Notes under the pieces: generated by a model
Database searches by the model: none
What the model was told of the DNA's origin: nothing
What the model saw: the letters and a program-made list of their open reading frames with translations, nothing else
In this document: one piece after another, positions 50,806 through 63,765 of the stretch
Numbering within the stretch: the stretch's first letter is position 1
How the letters are laid out: each line of letters starts with the position of its first letter
Assembly: GCA_947247005.1 (NCBI GenBank)
Contig: OX365950.1
Location: forward strand, 49,266,761 to 49,330,760
Direction: 5' to 3'
From: Spisula solida
Lineage: Eukaryota > Mollusca > Bivalvia > Venerida > Mactridae
DNA: 64,000 nucleotides
Made by a program: the position numbers and the translations under genes

Positions 50806-51846
50806 GTCGGTAATTGTTGCATTATATCTTTCTTTTTAACAAAACATATGCATGATTTCTTATTACGTTTGTTGGCATATTTGTCTTTCACACTTTTACT
50901 TAAACCTAGGTCCCACTGAGCATGTTTTGCCTCGGCAATTTACTCCTGATTGAAATTAATCAGTTAGCAGGACATCAGGAACTAATTCCTCTAGATCATG
51001 GGGAAACCTTCGGGGAGGTCATATGACAGTTTGTGATATAGGAAAGAATCGTGATGAATCGGGTGGTATTGGCAGAAGTCGGGAGAACATCGCCGATGTG
51101 AAATTCCTCAGCGGGATCTAGGCTTTAGTTATTCACAGTCTCGATTGTCACATTACTGCAAATTGTGCGGTAAACTATTGAAGTGGATCTGTTATATCGG
51201 TATCCAAATCTTTAATCATACAGACTATGATGTATAAATCAAACGAGAGTACATATACGTGGACAGAGTACAAAATATTACAGACAATGATTATAAATCA
51301 AGCGAGAGCAAGCACATAAACGCGGACAGAGTACATTCTAAGTAAATATTTGATACGGGTAATTAATGTATCGCCATATCTAAGTTATTATGAAGAGCAA
51401 AATGTCGAACAAAGAATTCGGTACACAGTTGAAACAGTATAAGGAGAAACAACACTAACACAAAACGTTCTTTATGAATCGGACGTAATAAATGCGTTCA
51501 ATGAAATATGAATAACTCACTCACACGAAAGAGTTCTATTAATCTATATTTGTAAAGTCAGTAACCGCATTTATCGTTATAACAGAAGCGTAAAGATGAG
51601 TAAACTATAGAGAAAGCAATAGGCATTTGTTAGACGGGAACTATACGAACATGGGTTGGTAGGCCAATATTAAATGATGTTATAGAAATTCATATTTTAA
51701 ATCAGCAACCGGGACACGTGGTATTTGTATGGTCGACGCCCATTCTCAGTAACGATTGCAGGATTTGCCTTTCGAACAATACCATTTTACACAATAAACT
51801 AATATGAATGAGAGTCATTCAATATATAATGCGATATATCAATTGT

Positions 51847-51912
51847 GTGCTTCCGTAGTTCAATGGTTGGCGCGCTTGCCGTCTAATCTGGTTCAAATAC
51901 GGGTGGAGGCAC
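51847..51912 (+). other. tRNA-like relic (tRNA pseudogene or SINE head)
   Basis: GTGCTTCC (51847-51854) can pair with GGAGGCAC (51905-51912) as an acceptor stem. Box A is TAGTTCAATGG and box B is GGTTCAAATAC. The anticodon arm is too short: the 3' half of its stem and the variable loop seem deleted, leaving 66 nt. It lies in receptor intron b-c and is unlikely to be a working tRNA. Confidence 0.6.
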
Positions 51913-53115
51913 TCATTGGCCTGCCATATGTCAACAGAACACTGACTAGCAAATGAAGGCTATGCTCGGCATCTAAAACTGGTCGAGACTAGTTAACGAA
52001 ACTTGGCAAAATAATTACCTGCGCCAACTTTGCTATGTTTCTTTTGGAGAATTAAGGGGCGTTAATGTCGATGACTCATCAGCGCGTGACTACAATAGAC
52101 ACCGCTCCAAACTGCAAGTACATGGTAGTGAACGTCACCAGATAACGGATATAAAAAGCAAGTGCCACCGAATAAAATGTAAAGATATTTTGTTTTGCCT
52201 TACTAGTCGTTTGAGTCAAAATACCCTCTTGAACTCATGGAAAGTTTCTTTGAATTATAACGACAATGTTTGGACGATTAACATTGTATGTGATAATGTG
52301 TACGATGTTTGCATTGTATACAAAACACCCCTCGTAAAAAGCATGACTAGTATTACTAGTATCTTTTTATAAAATATGGTTGCTTTAAAGAAAATGAATG
52401 GTAAGTAACAATTGATTCTACGTTAAACACTTGATAACACTTACCAGTGCAAAATGGACCCAGCTGTAAATATGTCATTGACTATAGCTATATACATGAA
52501 AGCGCTCATACAATTCTTCATTTAAAATACAGAAATAAAAAAGCGGTAGTTAAATTTAAAAGAAACGCTGTCAGTAGCTAGGCAACATTCAGAACATTGT
52601 GTTCTGTCACCATACGTCTTGACAAAATCGTGATCTGTCGACGTTATTTCCTGTCAGTAAAGCAGGTATATTCTCAATCTGTCTACGACTTGTCTGTCAG
52701 GAAACTCATTTACTAACCGAAAATGCAATAAATCAATCTCGATATAGACCAGGATTTAAATTAAATTTCAACAGGGCACCGAGAATAGCTTGTCAAAAAA
52801 ATATTGGCAAAGTTTGAACGTCATGTCAAGTTTTTTTTTTCTGGTTGCGAAAATGTGAAGAAATATTGATGGCAGTGTTCCAGACGTTCACATTTGTCAA
52901 GCAATAACTAGTTAAAGAAAACCCATGCCACTCAACTCTGAAAGGAATGGCATAGCTGAACGACGTACAAGGAACAACATATTGAAACATCAACTTATTG
53001 CAGTGTGTCTGTTATATACCGACGATATAAGTAGCATGCATTCAACATATCCTTACATTTGAGCGCCATGCATTATAAATATGATGATCTATGTCATATG
53101 TACCACTTTTTTCAG

Positions 53116-53229
53116 GCATTTACTATGGATTGCTATTTCCGACAAGTATGGACGGATCCGAGACTCGCAATGGGAAACGGTTCTAACAGATCCAACAGTT
53201 CAAACGATTTCATTCAACTTAGCATAAAG
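53116..53229 (+). CDS. Cys-loop receptor, exon c (loop D region)
   Basis: Acceptor TTTTTTCAG, donor GTATGG, 38 codons, phase 0 at both ends. It opens AFTMDCYFRQVWTDPRLA, the conserved strand carrying binding loop D. The Arg of Tyr-Phe-Arg-Gln sits where GABA-A alpha1 Arg67 contacts agonist (known for the family). After PRLA comes an unusual Asn/Ser-rich stretch with three sequons (NGS, NRS, NSS). Related receptors have a short GPM- or GP-containing linker there. Because vertebrate genes fuse this exon with the next, the extra intron fits an invertebrate gene. Confidence 0.88.
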
Positions 53230-53435
53230 GTATGGTATCGCATTTCGCAAAAGAAATTAATATCAAAAATTTAAATCTGCTTAGCGCAGTGTTTCGTTTA
53301 AAGAAATAATGGTTCAGTGAACTGGAAAACTAAATAAAAAAAGACAATTATTTTTAGTTCTGTTACAAAAAAACATGTTTCTTCGACTAACAAACAGTCC
53401 TCAATCCACTTGACAACCATTCCCAAACAAATTTT

Positions 53436-53590
53436 CGAAACTTGGACTTTCAGCGGTTTAATTCATTTTTGCGTTCAGCTGTGTGTTGGGCATTGTGCCG
53501 TGTTATTGTGTAATATGTATTTAATGTTATCTGTGCTCGGCTATTTAAGTTGAGTGATGCCTTCCTCGTCCGACTTTTTATTATCTTTTT
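53436..53590 (+). repeat. Tail-repeat family copy in receptor intron c-d
   Basis: GAAACTTGGACTTTCAGC, TGGGCATTGTGCCGTG and TGTGCTCGGCTATTTAAGTT, then TTTTTATTATCTTTTT. Confidence 0.85.
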
Positions 53591-56262
53591 AACATGTGTG
53601 TATAAAAAGTAACATTCTAACTAAGCAATTCGTCCCTTTGGTTCCACAATGTTGTGTCTTACTATTTAGTGAGATACAACCGTTTTGTACAAAAGAGACA
53701 CATTATATTACACTTCCAAGAACGTTTCGAGTTCTACAAAACGCTCATGTAAGATATAACGTCTGGTCTTCAAGGTATTGTTTTATCAAAGCACTTACGG
53801 AAATTTAAAGTTACGTTCAAATTTAAATTCTTTACAATTCTTGTACAGCTACAAAGCGGGGTTAATAGAATTGCGATACTAATAATAATTCAACTTATCA
53901 ACTCCTACACACCGTGCATGTCAATATTTTACAGTTGTTAAAGAATTATAAAGAATTTAAATTTGAACGCAAGTTTATGATTTCCGCAAGTGCTTTGATC
54001 TAGCAGTACTCGGTTATATAGCCTTGCTTTGGATGATACACATTTGCGCGTGTCTAATGTTTGCACTCAATTAGTTTCCCCTTGAATGTATGTTGCAGTT
54101 AATGCATCTGTTTTCGCGTGTGCATTTCAATTTCTTGAAATGGCTTTTCATTTTTTGTCTGACATGAGTGAGGGGTTTTCCAAGATTAATAATAAGTTGT
54201 ATGACTTTCTTATTCATTTCATGTTTCACAATTATCTTTGTAGATTCTATGTAAAAGGAATAACTATATCTGTTATGTTCCCAGGAAGTTCTGATACAAA
54301 AAAGAAAAAAAGGTTCTCCGATAAATTAGATTGGTGTGATCTATTTGTATATTGTAGTCAGGGAGTTGAATGTTGCCTCGAATGTTATGCAAATAAAATC
54401 ATGAATGATGAAACATGATCAATCATGTCAAGATAGTACAACTTAATATAACATTTGGCAATATAATTCTATTCAGTCAATAAAATGTGATCTCCAGATT
54501 AGTTCATCAAGCATCAAAATTGTCTCCAACTGTCTGATTGAATTGAATATAAAAACATACGAGCTTTAAGGCGGGGAAGAAATACCATAAATTCTGAACA
54601 TGTCCATAGTAATGGCCATTTAGCCCTTTCCTAACTTAATGAGAAAACATATAATAGCTGAAATCGTTGTAAAATATTGCGGAAATACGTGATAGACCTG
54701 GTCTAGCTACGTAGAGATATTGCGGTACATGAAAGAATTCCATCCGTTGTTGTATATCAGTGGTTAAATTCATGGATGCACTTGCTTGCATATACAATAA
54801 AATACGTTTGAATGTTTATGTTATTTGCATTAAATGATATGAATAAATTGTCAACACAAGGGGCGTTTTTAAGTACCAGGAAAAGTGATCTATATAATGT
54901 TTATGGTGTGGTCAAATTACTTCAAATTTAGTATTGAAATTAGAACAATCATAAAACATAGTATAATATGAATCAAACGTTTGAAGGTGTAGTATACGAA
55001 ATAGCACTGTTGCCGTAGTAACGTCAGAGCCGAGTAACGTCAGAAATGACTACCCGGGGCAACGTTTTCACTGACCATTCGTTATTAACATATTCTGAAT
55101 ACATCTCACACAGTCACCCAAATGACACACACAATTCACTTGTCTTAATAATAACAATAGTCTATATTTTCAAAATATGCATCGCTTCAATGTATACACT
55201 TCCGGGGTCGCATTGCTAAGCGTTCGAAAGCTTCCCAAAACAAGCGTAAACGTTGGACACTACGTCTCGCGACTGATTCACAGCAGGCCGTTCCTTCAAG
55301 CGATCATCTACAGCACTACTATAAGCAATCTGGAAGCGTTTATATTATTCATTGTTATATCCTACCCAGTGACATGCAACGTTCTTAACAGGCAGCGGTC
55401 CTCATTTCCAATGCTCAAGTCTAGGTTTTCCTATCAAAAGACAAAACTGGTTAAATTCTTATGATTTTCCGACATTGTGACGAGTGATTCTAATACGGCG
55501 CCCACAATATAGCAACATGATTGTGGGAATATTGAAAATATGTCATTAATTGACCAACATGATGTTATGCTGTCCGACGTGAACGTTCTGTGCAGTCATT
55601 TTAGGTCGTAGTTAATTGGAAGCTGTTTAGTTGGGGTAACGTGTTGGTTAGTTGGACGAATTCGGGGCGTGACGTCAAATTTGCCCCAGGTAGCTCTTAC
55701 TGACGTTACCATAGATGCAATAACAACGGCACCGTACTATTCGTAAGGCAATTTATGGATACATTCCGAATATGTGTATTTGTCTCTCTACAAAATAACA
55801 TTTAATTTAAAGCAATCTTAGAAAATTCTATGACATTTTTCCTGGAACTTAAAAACCACCCCTCGTACTACGGAACTAAGTATGAACGTATGGATCAATG
55901 TTGTACATTATGCTTAATAAATCATAACTCAATGAATGGACAATACATTAAATGATATTGTATCCCAGATAATAAAGATGTCGAAAATGCATTGCTTAAC
56001 AAACAATTATAGAATGAATTACCCACAAATAATCTGATGAATCAATGGACATAAAATGAGACAAAATGACTAGGACAAGTTAGATCGTAAAAACATTCAG
56101 TCATAATATTAAAGAATTAGACAGATGCAATGTAATGTTTGTTTTCTTATTTTGCACTTCGGTCAGTTAATATTAACATAAGTAGAATGTCTCACTTTAA
56201 TCTGCAATATGATTAAAGCATTTATAAAAGAATCACCGATGTGACAACGTGCCCACAAAACT

Positions 56263-56478
56263 AGAATATTAAGTCAGACAGGGAAGGCAGCACTCAACTA
56301 AACCAGCTGAGCACAGAAAACATCAAAAACATACAAGGCACAATGCCCAACTACACAAGTAAAATATCCACCCAAGTTCAAGCTGTCGAGAAGTAGAATG
56401 AACTAGTTTCAGCAATCAAAAAATTAAATGCCCAAGTTGAATGAGCCAGTTCCAACATTAAAATGGCTGAAATGCCTA
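56263..56478 (-). repeat. Tail-repeat family copy in receptor intron c-d
   Basis: GAATATTAAGTCAGACAGGG through CCACCCAAGTTCAAGCTGTC to GTTGAATGAGCCAG. It ends only about 90 bp before exon d. Confidence 0.85.
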
Positions 56479-56566
56479 CCATTTTTTTGAGATTTTGTTT
56501 ATTTCACTATTGTTATTTCATATCTTATGTGCTGTGTCTGACCACATTCACTATTGTGTATTTTAG

Positions 56567-56694
56567 ATTTTGGAGCGTATATGGTACCCGGATACAGTAT
56601 TCTATAATGGCATGAAATCTTATCTGCATACGATCACTACACCAAACAGATTCATACGGATTTATCGAGACGGAAAGATTCTATTTTCACAAAG
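56567..56694 (+). CDS. Cys-loop receptor, exon d (loop A, WxPD motif)
   Basis: Acceptor TGTATTTTAG, donor GTATTT, entering in phase 0 and leaving in phase 2 (AG of a split Arg codon), as in related genes. It encodes 42 codons beginning ILERIWYPDTVFYNGMKSY. Trp-Tyr-Pro-Asp is the WxPD signature of all pentameric ligand-gated channels and belongs to loop A. The TITTPN and IRIYRDGKILF stretches match the strands that follow it. The next expected exon, with the first Cys of the Cys-loop and a CPM....FPMD motif, was not found between here and 64000, so the gene runs off the right edge. Confidence 0.9.
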
Positions 56695-58479
56695 GTATTT
56701 ACATTTGTACGGTGTGTTTAAATTGCTTTCACATGGAGCCTCAGCTGCATGGCGTAATTTTATATTTTCCCGAAGCCATTTACAGTTGACTGTTTTATTC
56801 ATTATCCAAACAAACAGGATAAATCAGCAAATCCTTCTAAAAAATGAAAAACAAATGCCATACCTAACGTGAATGTTCGGAAGACCGTTCGTATCCTTCA
56901 GGCCAATCTCGATTAAGAATATATTTCTCGTCTAGACTTCTTTGATTAAAGTAGTTCAGTTTTTTTACCGTGAACACATGTCAGTATTACCGACAAGGCT
57001 GCGTAAATGTCACTGCGAAAACCAATTTTATTAAAATTCTACCATAGATCGAAATATTACAGAATTGCTGCCATATTTTCAGGCAATATAAACATCACTT
57101 ACGACATTCTAAGCATCTAATATATCATCTCGAACAACGTTTATTGCATTTGTTGACGTACTAAACATGAAAGAATTTAATTTGACAAATCACGATTTAC
57201 CAACAATCCGCATAAATTCAATGGAATTGTGTTTATATTGGCAGTCCTTTGTTCAAAATAAGACATTGAGATTCCATATGGTTCTTACATCGTACATTGC
57301 GACTTATAGAGGTCCGTATAAATTGTATTTCGATAAACCAAACAATTCAAACTCAATGTGGTGAAATCAAACATACATCAAGCGCTGACACATGTCCTAT
57401 AGATCTGTATTTGTGTGTGTATATATATATATATGTCATGTTTATAGCTCTGTAAGAAATAAATATTAGGGAATGTAGAACAACCGACGTGTGATGTTTT
57501 TGTATTGTTAAGTGGTCGTTGTATATATCTGCCATTGTTGATCATTGGGGAGCATGGATACCTGTATTTTTAAAAGTATGTATGGCCAGTGTTCTCACAT
57601 ATAAGTCGTTGATGGAATAAAAAATCATATAAAATGAAGAGGTATCAGAAACATATAGTGTCCTTAAACTTATAAGAGTTTGCACGAGTATATGAAGTAT
57701 ATGTACATGTAATAACTATACGCATACGTCACAGCATAATAAATAGCTGTAAAAAATCTTAATAATAACAATTTCTTTCATAATATAATCAAACATCAAT
57801 GTAGAGCATCCCGTAAATTCAGTAGTATGTTGTTTTAAGAAATGTGCCATCTCGAAATTATCTAAAGTACCAGATAGACAAAAGGTTAGAGTGGAACGGT
57901 TGTTATTTTTGGATACATTGTCTTTTTTATTACTTACAAATACATTGCCCTCGGTGGTATTTTGTTCTACACATATATTGAAAACCGAAGTTCGTCGACC
58001 TTATACACTATGTTACACTTATGTAGACTTTGTGCATTAAATCATTTTCTAGAATAAAGAACTCGTTATTCCACCATCTTTGTTACCTCTTTGTTAATAC
58101 TGTACTTTACTTAGCAGACTTATTATTCGGCTAAATCATTTCCTCTTTAACTTCCGTTCTGTCTGTGAAGATTTATATCATAAGCGTCTGACGGTGTGTG
58201 TCATGTCATTTCGACACGCCTGTCATTCTATGACCGAGGCATGCAATTAATATATTGTTCTGAATATGAATCAGACTATTGCAGTTTGGTCTCGATTATA
58301 TATACGAACCTATGCAATAATTGATATTATTCACCCATTTTTGTTCATCCAATATTTGAGTATAAATAAAACCATTATGCTGAAATTACTATACTTGTGA
58401 TTTGCCTAGTCATTTTGAATACTAAATGAGAACAATTAAACGTTCTATGCACGATAATAAAATAACAAACTAGAATGTT

Positions 58480-61400
58480 CCAATGAAAATTATATGGTTT
58501 TGCAGCTTCCCACTCGTACTTAGATGCACTGTGACAGGAAAGAACTATGTTTCATACCAATTACCAGAGTATGTATGATACTGTGTGATACTGCGACATA
58601 TACGAAACGCTGAACGTTGTACCACAGATCAATGCTAAATTAGCTATGTGTCAGTTAGACATAATAATAAACGACAATGCCGCTAGTGATTATGTTGCCT
58701 TACTTGTACGGTGCATCAATTACGTCATTATTTCTGTCGCGACCGAACAACTATTCTGTTATCTTAATTATCATAAGTACCAAGATAGCAGCTACAATTA
58801 CCGTTCGATCATCATCATTTTGACTTATCGTAACATGTTTATAAAATCAATTCGTCAACAAGCGTAATACGTAACGTAACCGGCAGGAATTCAATTATTT
58901 TTTTATCCATTATATCGCTTGTTAACGAATAGTGATTTGATTAGCCAGATGGCCGACTGGTTCTTGCAATAATATCTATCTGACTGACGTATTACATTAC
59001 AAACTATCAGATATATTGTCTAAGAAGTAGACAGTCGGCGGGATTATATGTGTAGGGTTGCTATCCTTACTAAATATACGACCGGATTCAATACTTTTAT
59101 ATCGTATGTATTAGACTTATTTTCCAAATAAGGCAATTTCCCAGTATATAATTGTCGTATGTTACTGATACATTGACTTTGGTATAAATGAATATTTCAT
59201 CCACGTGTCTGTTAGTTATAAGACAATCAGTTAATATATTGCCCAGCTATAAATCTACAGACTAGTGCATGCTACTTTAGATTAAGCAAACGAGCCTATC
59301 TGGTGATTGGTGGTGCACTACTCGTATATATACAAAATCAAATATTTAAGTAAATGCCATTTATTCGCATTATAAGATATTTCAATTAATTCTATCTGAC
59401 ATAGGTTTCTAAATTACGTGCTGATTTAGAAAACTTTAATTGCATGACATCTCAGTTCTCGGGGGGGGGTTAAAGTGGTGAAATGAATTAGTCGTATATA
59501 ACGAAATTATGTTCTCCACTGCAGATAGACTTTAATGGCTGTATGTTAACATGAAAACACCTCGCTCATTTCGACGGACGTTGTGTGAAACGTCCCTCCG
59601 TTTTACTATGTGCCCATTCGTGTATCGTTTTCATTACCATGCTGCGCTTCAGAAATTTGCTTTTGTCACTTAAACACAAGACCACTGCATGCTGTATGTT
59701 CCCGCTTAGCTATATGTAGCAGCGCGTCAGTGTGGGGTATGTTTTTCCAAGCCCCGAGCTTAATTTTATAGTCACACGAGTTTCCTGGCGTAACGTCGTA
59801 GACATTTTGACGTTATTGAAAACGTGACTCACCTTGATAAAACAGTGTTAAATTCACACTCAAACTTCCAAATGACTTTATGATTTCATGAAATGTTATT
59901 ATAATAGTTTGTAATAATCTGGCAGAAATATTGGAATGTCAATTAACTTAAACGGAATTTATAACTAATTTAACAAACGAAAAAGGTACGTTACGTCGGT
60001 CGGGGGTGGTAGCGCGTTTCTATGGTAATGGAATAGCTGATGACATGCTTCTGGTTTGCATTATTGAATATATTTTTTATTGACCTGTAGGTAATAAGTT
60101 ATGGTTTGTAATGATATAAGCCATTATTGTTATAAAGTTAAGCTAATCAAATGAGAACAATTGTCTACGAATATATTGAATGACCCACGTGTATTAACTT
60201 TCCAGAAGCATATATTCTCGCTAATACTGTCCTACAATAATATACGATTATCAACGTGGTGACATGGGATTCAGAGTTATTGCCTTTATAATACGTATTA
60301 AAATCACAATGTAATTTAAAAGGCATTATATAATATCTAAATGACCATGTTTGTGATAGGTTGTCCCTTTCAATAAGTAATTGGAATATTTAAACGTTCC
60401 AATGCAAGATTGAAAAAGACATGTTGTATTTCATTATGACAAATACAATTATTTTATAGCATCCCATTCACTGCTACAGGAAATCACTCATATTCATACC
60501 AATCAAACAGCAGATGACGGCGTTTATACGGCCAATAGGGAATATAACTGCATGATTAATATGCTTTATATCTCTGAGACATGGTAATGAACGAACATGA
60601 TGCTTTTCAAGTTTTTGCCATACGTATGTGTAGTCTACTGAGTATAAATTATGGCATTATGTCTGTCGACTGGACAACTATTTTGTAGTCTTAATTAGCA
60701 TTACTACCATGTAAAGTAGCATCATCGAATAAACTACTCCAATTATTTGCTCATAACAATCATGTTTTCAAATACTGTATCTTTGCCATGGTTACATCAT
60801 TAGCATAGTAACATAGTTAACAGTCCCCTAAACAGTAATTTACCATAACCTTGCACCTTTAAGCTTACAAAATGTAGTTCACTTTCCTGTGCACATGGTG
60901 GTGTAATAAATTGTTGAATGTTCAGTTAAAAACGCCCAAAAAACGGAGGTACGGTACATGAACATGTATTATGAAACATGCGATAGCCATTGCCCTAAGA
61001 AACTGGGTACCGTAGGATCAAAACACCTACGGAATATAATACAATTACAAACTGCCTATTCCAAGTCGATTCGAAATTCACATAGTCGCATTATTATTTA
61101 CTTTGAATCGGATAAATGCAAGTGTTGTACGGGTTCCAAGCTAGAATTGTATACCAAGGTTATTTGTTATTTTTCCACAAAATGCGGTACCTTACCTTGC
61201 GGTGTCATTGCGTTCAAAAACATGTAAAAAATTGGTATTTATACCTAACGAACATTATCCATTTCGTTATTTTTTATTTCCATTGAAACGTAAATCAATC
61301 GTTTGGTGTCAAGTAGGTAGTTTGCAACAACATATTCAATTATTTTTGCCCATTATATCGCTTGTTTACGAAAAGTGATTTGATTTGCCAGATGGCCCAC

Positions 61401-61490
61401 TGGTTCCTGGAATAATATCCTTCTGACTGACGTATTACATTACAAACTATCAGAGTATTGCCTAAGAAGTAGACCGTTTGTATGGTAGCA
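58480..61490. repeat. Diverged direct duplication inside the receptor gene's last intron
   Basis: 58895-59035 and 61330-61470 are clearly alike (shared CATTATATCGCTTGTT and TGACTGACGTATTACATTAC). Weaker similarity extends upstream (58490-58800 with 60450-60730). No coding content in either. Confidence 0.65.
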
Positions 61491-61630
61491 GACAAGAGTA
61501 TCCATAAAAGAATTGCTACCATTAAAGAAAAAAGCATACGGCGAATACTCCCTAGTTATCAAATTTCATATTTCTTTTCAAACCGATTTTAATAATTTTC
61601 ATTAGTCGTGATGACCTACATACTAATAGA

Positions 61631-61735
61631 CAATAAAAAATCGGACAGGTAAGGCAGCACTCAGTTTAACCATCCGATTGTAAAAAACATCACATACCAC
61701 AGTTTCACGACACAATTCCCAACACACAACGATAA
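61631..61735 (-). repeat. Tail-repeat family copy, diverged
   Basis: AATCGGACAGGTAAGGCAGC and CACAATTCCCAACACACAAC on the plus strand. Confidence 0.7.
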
Positions 61736-62069
61736 ATAAACAATTCCTCTGAAATGCATAGTTTCGGATCTCAAGAAGTAAATGCAAGCCAAGTTGAACC
61801 ATTGCCAACAAATAAATATAAATGTGATGTTTGAAAAGATGAATAAAAACATATGTACCCAATGTTATGCTAACTAGCTAAATCAAAGGACATTTGTAGT
61901 TATTGCACAGTGATAAAATTTACAGGTTTTTTAATGTGGATAGGCTAAAAAGTAGTTCAATTCCATTCACTTTAAATAAAAAAGTGTGTAAAACATATAT
62001 GGCATCATTCTTTCGGCGCCACGTACTGTCATTTGGATTAATCTGTTTATTCAAATGTACATTGTTATG

Positions 62070-62122
62070 GCGCCTTTATGTTAAGTTGGGTGCCGCTTTT
62101 ACTGTCTTACTTAATACTTTTT
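62070..62122 (+). repeat. Tail-repeat family, short diverged 3' fragment
   Basis: TTAAGTTGGGTGCCGCTTTT and ACTGTCTTACTTAATAC, then TTTTT. Confidence 0.6.
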
Positions 62123-63649
62123 AATGTTAAATCCACGCGAACAGATTTTGCTGCCCCGTAATACATTTCGGAGTTCAAACAAATTGCACAGTTATAGAAC
62201 AGTTGATTTTTTAATACAGTTATGACATTGTAAGGGACACTTAGTAGTACATGTACTCGTATATTCATAGCCTGTTTATACACAAGTGTAAAATAGTGTG
62301 GTTCAATTGCTGTAGAACTGTGTCATGAACTAATGTGACATAGTACATTTGACTGTAGTCAATGGTGTTTTAAAACATCGGCTTGCCTGAGTTATTTTCA
62401 TTTAGTAATTGGGACAAGACAAAACGAAACCTTTATCGTTGACAAATATCTCATAACAAGTAATTTTGTATTTGAAAACCATGTGTTATCTTAATAAGTA
62501 ACTTAAAACATTAACGTCAATTGTCTCTTTTGCTTAATGCAGCTTTTACAAATTAAATACAGTTGTATACATTATTACTGTAACAATTGCCATTGTACGA
62601 GTCGTACTTGTATTTCAACAAAACTATTAAATTGTACTCCTCATTTTATCATAGATTTATCAGAGGGATTGAGGGGTCGACCTTCATCCAAACAAAAAAG
62701 ATGACATTTGTTAATACGTTATTTGGTACTTATCAATTATGGAAATGCTATCAAGCCGCGTGTATATGGCACTACTTTCAGTTTCTAACTTGTCACGTTT
62801 CGATAGCACTTCGAAAGGACTTATTCATTGTGATAGGCAGTATATAGGCGAACTCAAAAACATTCATTGTCCTGTGTCTGTCTCTTGCATTGCTCGCTAG
62901 GCGTCTCTGCCGTTTCTGTTTTGTGAATATAAAGTATTTAATTGTTGCATAATTCTTGTCGTTTTTATTTTGACATTTAAGGGTTTGGTTTGTTCACTGA
63001 ATCTTGTAAAAATAATATTGTGCTGCTTCATCACCATATTATGTTTAGAATCAGAAACCTTGCACGAGTAAAATATCAGTGACATAGTATACAATAAAGC
63101 AGGCGACAAGTAAATATACTCTCCAATTTCATTGTTAAACCACGAATACTTTTCACCATTAAACTGATTTCCTGTGCTGCATACTTTCAGAAACTTGTGA
63201 TTTCGACTTTATTTCTTCTTATAATTGAGACAGAACACCCGTGTAATGGTAAACTCATATAATTTCCTGTCTGTCTGTTGGACAAAATCTATGCTTGGGT
63301 GAATAATGTCCCTAACCTGGATTGTTTCGATACCTAATGCTTTTCTGCACAGCTATTTATCTTATGTCTCGTCATAATGACTTTTAAAAACATTTAAATT
63401 GATACATTAATACAACCAGGAAGTTGCAAACTCACCAATTTCACTATCCTTTTATACAACCGTTTCTGCAATTTTCGAAAAAGCAACAGCAACTATAAAT
63501 AAATAGAATCGATGCATTTACAAGCACATTAGATTCGGCTGTCCTTGTTGTCCGTAAGTTCTATTCGTGTCACATGGCTCTTACTCTGGTTTAGTATGAC
63601 TGACTGGAGTGGCATACTTTCGGTGTGGGATGTCGTGATTTTGTAGTTG

Positions 63650-63765
63650 CCTTGGGCATTGTCGATGCATTTTTGTTATGAATTTTGTAATGTTTTTATG
63701 TTTTCGGTGCTCCACTGTTTAAGTTGAATGAATCCTTCCCAGTCTGATTTTCTATCATATTTTGA
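63650..63765 (+). repeat. Tail-repeat family, diverged
   Basis: CTTGGGCATTGTCGATG, TTTTCGGTGCTCCACTG and AATCCTTCCCAGTCTGATTT, then CTATCATATTTT. Confidence 0.65.

Noticed and set aside
54086..54418. 110-codon ORF inside a receptor intron
   Set aside because: No similarity recognised and no fit to the expected next receptor exon. Treated as chance.
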